Shown here piece by piece: positions 11,601 through 23,600 of a DNA stretch of 64,000 bases. The position numbers were made by a program, and so were the translations under genes. The notes beneath the pieces were generated by a model. The model did no database searches and was not told where the DNA came from. It saw only the letters and a program-made list of their open reading frames with translations. Each line of letters starts with the position of its first letter. Within the stretch, counting starts at the first letter, position 1. Source of the stretch: Lycorma delicatula (lineage: Eukaryota > Arthropoda > Insecta > Hemiptera > Fulgoridae); the NCBI RefSeq assembly GCF_047948215.1, contig NC_134467.1:36870520-36934519 (forward strand), in the 5' to 3' direction.

Positions 11601-14600
11601 TTTGAATATATATATATATTGAGAATATGATTCAGAGATAGGTAAGTAGTAGTTGCTCGGTTTGCAAAGATTGTGTATCTCTCACAAAGATTGTGAGAGA
11701 AGGGGGCGGTTCACGAGTGAGGAGGGAGAAATGAGAGTATGTAGAGGACAATTTCAGTATATATATATATATATATATATTTATATAAATAGCAAAAATC
11801 ATTTTGGTATTTGTTTAGTTGTAAAGATTTATGATGCTCAGTCATAAAAATCTCAATAAATAGTTGGCACTGACGTATACAGAAAATAACTATTTTATGT
11901 TGATAATGGTAACAATGATGTCATTCATAGATCACCAAACCATCCTTGGATACACTAAACAGATATAAAATGATTCATAAAGTTTATGTATATATTAATA
12001 ATAAAAAATTTTAAATTAGGTAAATCAAACCAAGATATTACAAAGCAAATACATATAGTTTAGATTTTAACAAAATTTTCTTTAAAAAAAAAACTTGTTT
12101 AATAAAATTAACCTTGATACTTTGTATCAAAAAACTGAATTGAAATGTAATAAAATATATATCACTGTTTATCTTGGTGACACAATCACCAAGCTTATTA
12201 TATCATACTATAATAGCTTGTTACATAATCACTGTTTAGCTTGTTATACTAAAGGTCCCAAATTTGATTCTTGATTAGGCTCTGGAAAATTTATAAAAAG
12301 CATTTTCCTCGCTAAAAGCTTTTTCTAACATTTTCACCATTTCCCATTTTCCCAAAAATCCCAACTTTAATAAAATTTATTGCAAGCCCTTCATTCCATC
12401 ATTTTCAAATAAAATAAACTACTATTTATAATAAATTATATCCTTATTATTTGACTGTGAAATTTGAACTACACATCGACTAAAAACATGGTTTACAATG
12501 GTGGGAAAAGTCAGTAAAAGTAAGGAAATGTAAACTTAGTCAGGAAAAGTCAACCCACCAGGTTGGTCTAGTGGTGAACGCGTCTTCCCAAATCTTCAGC
12601 TGATTTGGAAGTCAAGAGTTCCAGCATTCAAGTCCTAGTAAACCCAGTTATTTTTACATGGATTTGAATACTAGATCGTGGATACCGGTGTTCTTTGGTG
12701 GTTGGGTTTCAATTAACCACACGTCTATCTCAGGAATGGTCGAACTGAGATACAAGACTACACTTCATTTATACTCACACATATCATCCTCTGAAGAATT
12801 ATCTAAACGGTAGTTACTGGAGGCTAAACAGGAAAAAAAAAACAGTCAGGAAAAGTCAACCCACCAGGTTGGTCTAGTGGTGAACGCGTCTTCCCAATTC
12901 AGCTGATTTGGAAGTTGAGAGTTCCAACGTTCAAGTCCTAGTAAAGCCAGTTATTTTTACACGGATTTGAATACTAGATCGTGGATACCGGTGTTCTTTG
13001 GTGGTTGGGTTTCAATTAACCACACATCTCAGGAATGGTCGAACTGAGACTGTTCAAGACTACACTCATATATATCATCCTCTGAAGAATTATCTAAACT
13101 GTAGTTACCGGAGGCTAAAAAGGAAAATAAAAAAATAGTCAGAAAAAATTCAAAAAAAATTCAGAGAATTGCATTTTTGTTACGGGATTAAGATTATGTT
13201 ATTATTAAAATATTTTTTAAGTTATGCCAAAATATATTTGATATATTTTCCTATCATCGGGAAGTGGCAACCCCATTTCCCAGTACATTGAAACTATGTA
13301 CATCAAGAAGCCATTAATTAACATGTCCTGTTCTTACTTGTATTCCCTAATTATTCTTTTATATTAAATGAGGAATATTACAAATTACAATTAATTTTTT
13401 TACTGGTGAAATTTTAACAAAAGGTTACCATTGAAAAATTTAAAGGTTGTTAACTGTTTATTTGGAATTTATCTCAAACCACCATTTATTTTATTTGTAT
13501 TTTAAGTAATTAATTACTTTTAAATGGCATCTAAAAAGACTGTTTAATGCCAACTGGTTAGATATAAACTTTCACCCAGAATTCTGTCGGTTAAGAGGTA
13601 GAGATGTGTATTATGCTTTCTGTGATGTGTATTAAAAACATTTTGGACTTGGCAGTATGGTCCAAAAGACACTGATCTCGTGATGTAAAGGAAAGCGGCA
13701 TAATGAAATAATTAAGGTAATGATGAGTCTTCACTGAAGATTTTTTTATCTTCCACTGGTACTTCAGCTCAGCAGACTAAAACATTGTTCAACAGTTGTG
13801 AGTACGGTGGTAATGATACATCTGTGAGTGAGTTCACAAAATAAAATGTCTACATTTTGGGGAGTAAATGGGAATACCATAACATTATGAAAGTCAGGAA
13901 ATTTTTATTAAATTGATCAGGAAAAATTAATCTTAAAATTCGGTGGAAACCCTGAAAAAATTGATATATGTTAAAACACTGCTGCTGTCATTTGGGAAAA
14001 ATATGAACTAGGTCAAAAAGATGTAGCATATAATAAAAAATCTTAATTTTTTTTTTTTATCACACCTCATATGTGATTTTGTTGTTGAATATTTTATTGT
14101 ATTTTAAATACCACTGCCTTTTTATATGATGACATTTTATAAATTAATGAATTTAAGGAATAAAAATTTAATGAAGATATTCATATTGTAATGATAATTT
14201 TTTTTGTAGTATATGTTTTTGCAGGTAGATCTATAATAAAAAAAATGTATTAAATTTTTAATTACACGAGTCAGTACTGTAAATATTTGCCAAATTTAAA
14301 ATAGCTTAATATTTGCCAAATTATAAAATTTTATTTGCTTAATCACCAATAAAAGATAACTGGGTGATTTAAAAAGGACTTCAGACTACAAGATTCGGTT
14401 CAAGTCTAATTTTATAGAAAAATATATCTAGTTTGTCACCCAACATTCACTTTGTTTCGATATGAATTCCATTTGTAATGTGACATACATCCTACCTGAA
14501 GTTGATTTCATTGCTGTCTGTAGTCAGCAAGTTGGGCCTTATCTTCGCACCTGCAGCATTAATTCAAAGTCTTATCTCAACAAAATCAGCAGGCAAAGGC

Positions 14601-17600
14601 GGTATATAAACCCAATCTTTAATGAAACCCCTCAAGAAAAAATCTATCTGAGTCAAAGCTGGGAACCAGTGGGCAGCGAGGTACCATGCAATTGGATCTT
14701 CACGACCAATCCACCGACCTGGGAATCTGGTATTAAGAAAATCTCAGACTTCTAGGTGGTAGTGAGGTGGCATCCTTTCTTGCTGGTAATAATAGCATCC
14801 ATCTTGGCCATCATCGTTTAACTGACAAATTAGAAAATTTTGAAGCACTTTGAAGATAAACGATAACATTGACGATTACCTCCTAGAAATGGAATGGGCC
14901 AGTCTTTGTTTGCTTAGTACACAAAAAAACACTAACCTTAGGGCTATCATGAATGTGCTATAAATTTTCATGAGAGATTTTCACTACCTCATATTTGGCA
15001 GCTATGGGTGTTCATCTTGTCACTGATGTGAAGTGATTACTCATCACTGAAAATTGCATTATCTAGAAATGATTCGTTGTCTGCAATTCTATCCACACAA
15101 AACTGCAGCCAAGTAACTTTGTCATCAGCCGTACTGTGTTGAACCATGGTTGGTTTGTATGGCTTTTAAGTGCAATCGTTTATGTAATACACACCGACAG
15201 TCGTCTGAGGAATGCCAATCTTACGTGATGCACATCAAGTTGATTTCTTTGGATTACATGCAAAACTTTCTCTGAGTTGTTCCACAGCAGCTTTAGGGAT
15301 GCACGATCGTCCTGGTGATTTTGTATGTATAACAGAACAATCTGTCTCAATGAAGGTTTGGTGCCAAGAGTAAATTGTATGCTGTACAATTACAATTTAT
15401 ATGCTGTACAATTGTATTGTATGCTGTACAATTTATTGTACAATTGTATGCTGTAATTTGTAGGCTGTACTCTGTATAAAAATTACATTGAACTACAGTT
15501 GCTGATTGCAAATCATGAAACCAAAACATACAGCAAGCTCGTTCTGCCCCAGTAAATGTATTGATTTTTAACAACACTGGTGGCCAAATTTGATTTTAAT
15601 GGACTACACGAGTCAAAACTTGATGTGCTTTATTATGAAATGAGACCTCAACTGAATCTGTAAGTTATCTAAATAAATTTTTATAAGCTTTTAAAGCTTT
15701 TTTTCACAACACCTTTTATATTTATTGATTTAACATCATTCTACATCGAGCAGCCCAATAAAGATTACCTTATTTCGCCAGTCTATCCACCCTCTCATTA
15801 CTCCTAGACACCACAATGACTGGGAATCCATTGTAGCAGTTCTGCCATCATTTCTCTTCCTCGTCAGATGTTGACAGACTTACCTCTAAGGAAGTCAATG
15901 CCCACACTGCTGCTTGTGAATCAACAAACATGACTGCTCTATTTCCAGATGGAAACCTTAGCTATTTTTAAGGCCAGTATGATAGCTCGAATTTCACTGT
16001 CTTAGTTTGATGCTATCGTTCGCACCAACTCCAGTACCTGGAATTTCTTAGAGTAAACTCCGGCGCTACTGCTACCAAGTGTCACTAGTAGTTCCGTCAT
16101 TCTACCCTCTTTTTGCTATGAATTGTTTTTTTTTTATAAGAAAAGCACTTTTTAAAAACTAAAAAAAATTTGTTTTAGAAGGGATTTTAAATTGCGCTGA
16201 TGTACTTTTCACTAAAGATTTTTGTAATTTTTTTAATTATACTATAGTTAAAAAATACATACCTTTTTCTTAATCATTGATTGGGAGATAATGTAATTTT
16301 TTATTTATAGAAATTTGTTTAAATTTAGGAATTTTTTTTATTCTTGTAGAATCTCATTCATTGAACTTTGATGTTTCCACTTCTTATATCTTCAGGGTTC
16401 AGATTTTTCATTTCTCTTCTTAATAAAGATCAATGGTAACTTATTCAGTCAGTGTGTCTGTAATTCAGTTGTTATAAAAGATATAAAAAAATGAGGTTTT
16501 TGTAATTTATTGATTATTATTTCTTTCCTTTTAGTTCTGAATGGTTCTTAAAAAAAAAATTAAATAAAGGAGAAATGAAACTGTACATGTAAAGAATTTT
16601 TATTATAAATTAGATTCGGCTGTGGGTAGTTTAATGATAATCTATTTTGTTAAATTGATTTGTTACACTCTCTTTCTTTAATTTAATTCTTTTTATCTTT
16701 GTTTCTTTTTTTCTTCTAAATTATTTAAGTCTGTCTTCTTTTCCTTTGTAAGAAAGAATGTTTTTATTTTATTATATATTAAAAAAAAAAAAAAAAAAAA
16801 CATTCTACATTCAATAAATGGTTTATAATTTTTATAAATTAAAAATGAAAAAACAATTAATATTGTAATGAAAATTGTTGTTTCAATTTTAAATGAAGAT
16901 AATAATGTCTTATCAAACAATTTTTATAACGTTTTTTCTTCTTCTGTTCTCGAATTGGCCACATTATGACCCCCCTGGACCACCGTTAGGTATTGCTTCA
17001 GAGGATGAGATGAGATGAAACAGCAATTTTGTAGTGTGTGAAAATCCCATGCCTGACCAGGAATTGAACCCAGGATCTCCAGATGAAAGGCCAGATGCTA
17101 TCACTCGAATTGGCCACCTTAGGACTCTGGACCTTAGGACACTTTCTCTCTTTACTCCACCTGTAGTCATATTTATTTTTCAATTATTCTTAGAAACCCC
17201 TGTTTTGTAAAATAATTCTTCTAAGTGTATTTCTATTTAAGATTATTTCTTCCGTGATATTTAGTTCTCTCATATCCTTGAAAACTTCATTAAACCAGGT
17301 GTTTTTAGTTTTTTGTTAATAGATGAAATTTTAGATTCTTTTAGTCAGTCTTTTTACTTTCCTGTCTAGATAGCGCTATAGCTGTAGAAGGGAAAGCATT
17401 GTAATTGATCCATTTTAGGCATATGCAGTTTTCACTGGCTCTTGATGTTTTTTGACACCTAAGGAACCCAAAAAACCAGACAAAATTTTCCAGATGTTAG
17501 TATGTACGTGTGTGTGTGTTCGGTGTCTCACACCTTATATCTCCAGAACTACTGGACCAATTTTGACAAAACTTGGTCATATTACTTCCGTATATGGTCA

Positions 17601-20600
17601 TTGATGCCATTAACTTTTCAACTTAAAAGGTCAAGAGGGTGAGACTATAGAGCAAGGGCACCCACAGTATCTTGAGATTTCGCCTAATTAAAGTCTTACT
17701 TATCTTAGCACATTTGTTAATAGAATTAAAAAATAATAATATTTGAAAAAAGAAACCTTGTTAAAATCGCACCCCTACCCCCAAAAAAGCTCTAAATTAG
17801 TGTTTAAGTGGGTATACTGCATAAGTAGTATCCTCTGTCACCACAAGGAGGGCTAGTGTAGCACTGATGTAGAGCTGTACTAAAAATATTATATTTAAAG
17901 AAAATTGTAAATGTTTTAAATTAAGTTGTGCATGTATGTGTGTGTAAGCTATGCATCAGAAAAAAAGCTGTGTGCAGGAAAGTCCTACAACTGCGTTATC
18001 AGCTTTTTTGTTTCTTCCATTCTGAAAAGAGGTCAAAATAATATCAGTCTTCTTTTCCTTATAACATATGAAAGTCTGCCATTAAGTTCATAAAGCTCTT
18101 CATTAATCCTCCATTTTATTCTCCATGGTATTAACTGGCCGTAATATTTTTCTTAATACTCATATTTTTCTCTCTTTAGTCTTTAACTCTTCAATTTTGC
18201 CTGTCTTAGTTGTACACTCTGAGGCATATAAACATTCAGGATTGATAACTATGTTATAATGCCTAATATTGATTTTTCTGGAAATTGATTTTTTATTGTA
18301 TAAATGCTTTGTTAAGTGATGCACAAGATCCATTTTATTAGCTTAACTTTATTATTTTTTTTTTAATCTAAAGTGTTGGGTTTAATTATTTCACCTAGAT
18401 ATTTAAATTTAATCACTTTATTAATTTTCCATATTCGTTTTTAAAGTTTTGGAGTATTTTTAATATCTGCCATAAATTCAGTTTATTGAAAAGAAATTTG
18501 TAAACTTGTTTTTTCAGCTAACAGTTTTAGAAGATTAATTTGAATTTCTGCAATTTTAATACCTTTAGACAAAATTTCCAGATCATCTGCAAAGGTCAAA
18601 TAATTGATTTTTCACTGGCAGACTTTCCACTGGGCTTGAATGAAACGTACCTGTGGCAAGACGTATGAATGAATACCAGGCACCGATCTGGTGTGCCTAT
18701 TATTTTTTTTGGGATGTCTAAACTGTTTTTATAATCAACTAATGTCACATTGCCTACCATTATTTATTTTTCTTTACTCAACACATGTAAAATTAATCCT
18801 ACAAGAAGTAAAACTTCTGAAAAGCTTGCCATTGCATTAATATTCACTACTCTATTAATGAAATTATTTAAAGATTATATTTTGTTTGCCAAATTACTCT
18901 ATGTGGTCTTATTTCCATTTTGCAAGCATATAAGAGATTTTATGTTTTATTCTTGCAGTAATTTTCTGGTATAAAGAAAATGAACATTCTTTTAATGCAA
19001 CATGTTTATATGAAATTTTGTTTCAAATTCAATAAGACACTTACAAAAAAGTTTAAAAAATAAATACGAACTGTATATGGTTTTAGTGATTGCTATGTAC
19101 ATTTCAAATGAAGCATATTGAAGTCCCTCAAATGTACAGATAATTTTGACTGGACTAGTGTCATTCATTATTAACATATCCATACGGTCATAAAAACATT
19201 ATTTTTATTTGGAAGTAATGTGATATTTGAGGTAGACAATGAAAAAGAAAAAGCCTGAAGTGTGGTCAAACAAGATTTGAATGCTGCACCATGATTATTA
19301 TGATATTTATTTTTATACAGTGGAAAAATAATAATATTTGAAAAAAAGTTTAAAAAATTAAAAAATCAATATCTTTTTGCTTTTTTAGCTCCTGTACCCC
19401 CAAAATCACCTCCCAAGAACATTTTTTGATTTGTTTACGTTTACTATGTTAGGTGGAATAAACTAAAATATTCCACCGGAAAATGTTCAACAAATAAAAA
19501 GTTACCTATGATTTCTTTTTTGTAGTTGGGGTGAATTATGATGAGATTTATTGTATGTAATATTACTATTAAAAGTTTAAATAAATCAAAAAAAGTTTTA
19601 AGAAATCATGAAAATCAATATTTTAAAAATTTGATTGACTTCCCTACCTCCAATGTTGCCCCCTAAGTATTTTTATTTGGGTCTTTTGCACTATTACTGT
19701 GCCTCTCTCTTTTTCTTTTTTTTTCAACCCCCGGGTTGGTCTGCTGGTTAAACTCGTCACTGCAAAATCAGCTGATTTTTAAAGTCAAGAGTTCTAAGGT
19801 TCAAGTAAAGGCAGTTGCTTTTATATGGTTTTGGATACTAGACTGTGGATACTGGTGTTCCTTGGTGGTTGGTTTTAATTAACTACATTGGGAAGGCAAT
19901 GGCAAACCACCCATAAAACCTGCCAGGAAAATTCCAATTGAAATCACCAAGGGTTGAATGAATACAATTGATTGTTTATTTTTCTTTATTATTATTTTTT
20001 TCTGTTTAGCCTCTGTAACCACTGTAAAGTATTACTTCAGAGGATGAATGAGGATGATATGTCTGAATGTAAATGAAGTATATTCTTATACAGTCTAAGG
20101 TCGACCATTCCTGAGATATGTGGTTAATTGAAGCTAACCAACAAAGAACACCGGTATTCATGACTATTATTCAAATCTGTATAAAAGTAACTGCCTTTGT
20201 AGGAGTTCTGCATTCCCAACATTAAAATATTTGGATTCTTTTTTTTTCTGTGTAGCCCCCTGGAACCACCGCAAGATATTACTTCAGAGGATGAATGAAG
20301 ATGATATGTATGAATGTAAATGAAGTGTATTCTTGTACAGTCTCAGGTCGACCATTCCTGAGATGTTCGGTTAATTGAAACCCAACCACCAAAGAACACC
20401 GGTATCCACGATCTAATATTCAAATCCGTATAAAAATATCTGGTTTTACTAGGATTTGAACCTTAGAACTCTCGACTTCGAAATCAGTTGATTTGCGATG
20501 ATGAGTTCACTACTAGACCAAACCAGTGAGTGGATTACTATCACAGCTGACATACTAAAAAATTACTTATAACTATTATCACAGACGAAATGTTAAAACT

Positions 20601-23600
20601 AAGTAATACAAAAGAGCTTAGGCCCCGCATGTAGACTTGATTTTCGCCGTTTTTAAGTACTGTTAATTATTGTATTTAGTTTACTTTATAAATTGTATGT
20701 AATTTGTATATTGACGTTAATTAGACGAGGTTAGCTAGCGAAGCGAGCGTAGATTATATTTCATTAAATAAGGTTGATTCCTTATACTGACGAATCGTAC
20801 GAATATCAACATAACTTTCTTTTTAGCCTTCGAGACCACTATTGCTTCAGAGGATGAGATGAAATGGCAATTTTGTAGCTTGTGAAAATGCCATGCCTGA
20901 CCGGTATTTGAACCCGGGATCTCCGCATGAAAGGTTGGTTAGTACTACTCTGTCTAGGAAGACAAAAAAAAATTGATTAAAAAAAAAGGTAATAATAAAA
21001 AGTCCTTTTTCAGTATTTGAGGAAGGTGGAAAATTAATAAAAAAAATTGTTAAGATAAGCATGTACGCATGTACTGAGATTAATTTAAAGTGGGGCTATG
21101 TTTATAAAATTTTGAGAGAATGAGCTCATCAAAGAAATTATCTACCCTATCTGTTGGAAATATTGACCTCAAATTTCTACCAACAAATTACCCCACATAT
21201 ACAAATCTCCATACAAAATTTCATCAACATTGGTTTATCCAAACATTATTAAGCTTCAAAAACGCCAACATACATATATACATATGGACATTAACTTTTT
21301 TACTTTTTTCATTATTTGGGGGTCCCTGGATCATAAAATGTCGAGAAAAGCAAAAATCTCCATTTTTTGACTGATTACAATATTTTACTTATTGCATGAT
21401 GAGCTATATACCAGGAAAGTAAAATATGTACATTGTATGTTTGTAAGTCGAGTAATGATTTATATATATGTGTTAAAATAAATATCTTTTAGAATTAATT
21501 TACTAAGCATTTTGTACTGTTGGTATTAATACAATTGCATAAATTAAGTTTTCTCTTACCAATAAATTGTTGGTAAGTGAAAATTTAATGTACATAAATA
21601 TCTTTTATATTGTTAATTACAATACTAATTAAATTATATTGTTTGATATTTTAATACAGGTAGAGAAATGTTTGAAAATCCGCCTCATGTATATGCGATC
21701 GCAGATTGTGCCCATCGGGAGATGAAACAACATGGTAGAGATACGTGTATTGTTATCAGCGGTGAATCCGGTAGTGGGAAGACCGAAGCATCTAAAATCA
21801 TAATGAAGTATATTGCGGCTGTCACTAATCTAGGACAACGACAGGAAATTGAACGGTAAGGGTGTTAGTTAGCCGTTTCATTGACCAATTTATTGTGTTT
21901 TGTTTAATGTATGTAAATAAATAAATCTCCATTATAATACGTGTGCTGTTAAAGTTAATAGTTTTATTGTTGATTAAAAAATATTTATAATAAAATGTCA
22001 CGTTTATATCGGATGTTAAATAACACTCAATTTAGTCTGTTGTTAGACCCTATTATGTGCTAAACTGGTCACTATATTAGCAGGAAACCCCTGATTATGG
22101 CAAAAATTGTTCTATCTAAAACATTATGTGGTTTAGTGTTAATCTCTCTGCTGGAACGTAATGTATTAATATAATACGGTATACAGGAACTTTATACAGG
22201 GGAACAGAAATATGTGGTCACAAATTTAAAATGAAAATAACTGTGCATAAAAAATGCAATAAATAAATTACAAAATCATACGTATGAAGGAAAGTTATGA
22301 TTTTATTAAACAAGAGATAAATATTAAAAAAACATGACTGCCAGAAAAAAAAATATTGCTTTTTAATATAGTATAATTAGAGCGCGTTTGTGACAACTTT
22401 GTATATAATATAAATTTTTCTTCAAATTTTTTAGCTTTATTTAAACATAATACACATATTTATATAGCTTATTATACTCCTGATTAAAGATTCCAATACA
22501 CGGTCATATACCTAAATGGTTTCTGCCGTTGAGCTGCAATGGTGGAACAAACATAATACATACACCCTACTTATATGACACTCCATTTTGAGCAGTTGTG
22601 TAATAGATTGTTAGAATATAAACTATAGTGAATATTTTGTGATTTACCAAAGATCAAAATTTATTGTACTAAAAACAGCTGTTTTTAATTTTTGCAAATT
22701 TATGAGATTTTTATTTAAGTTTGTTACTGATTGCTCTTTTGTTTTTTATAAAATTTATTAAATCAATTTTCTCAGAAAAAAAATTTCTACATGTTTTGAT
22801 AATAAAATGCATGTATTAGTCACATAATAAAGTTATTATACTTCAAACCTAAAAAAATGTTTTTCCTCTCTCAGTTTTTCTGTTTTATGGTGAATTTCAT
22901 GAAAACTACGGGAATTAACTTCAGGAACCTATTTTATTCAGTTTTTTAGGTCAAAAACATAGTAAACCATCAAGTTTACTACCAATATATTGAAATTTCA
23001 CCGGCAAACTGAGATCTGTGTGAAATTTTTCAGTCAATAACAAAGCATTTTCAGACATATGTTTGTATGAACTTTTTTCTTATTTCAAGCTCTAGAATCA
23101 GTTTCCAACTTTTTATTATATACATGTGAAAGAGGGACTAAAATACTACTTTTCAACATAATCACCATACAAATTCAGGCACTTATCATAGCGGTGGACA
23201 AGCTTTGAAATTCCTGTGTCATAGAATTCTGCCGCCTGTGATTTCAACCACTCAGTGACGCACCCATCTTGCACAAAATTTGTGGTAGTCTACCTTCTGT
23301 GAAACAATTTCAAACAATAAAGTTTGTGAAACTTGTGGGAAACATAGATAAAGCTCAGTTATTGTGAAACGGCGGTTTTCACGAATCTTTTCGTCAACTT
23401 TGGAGACCAGATTGTCAGTCACAATGCTCGGACATCCACTCTTCTCTTTATCGTGAACGTTTGTTCGGTCATTTTTAAACTGAATGCACCACTTCCTGAC
23501 AGAACTTTCACTCATTACGTTGTTCCCGTACACTTCACACAGTTCCTGATGAATTTCTATTGGTTTTAAGTTTTTTGCCGACAAAAAACAAATCACAGAC

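Noticed and set aside
12554..12640. tRNA-like heads of the SINEs as real tRNA genes
   Set aside because: A- and B-box-like words are present but there is no consistent cloverleaf, and each head continues into the repeated SINE body with an A-rich tail.
12538..13153. CRISPR-like repeat array
   Set aside because: The repeat units are two ~300 bp SINEs with no short spacers, and the genome is eukaryotic.
16683..16920. Lysine-rich antisense frame as a protein
   Set aside because: Translation of A/T homopolymer sequence without any motif.
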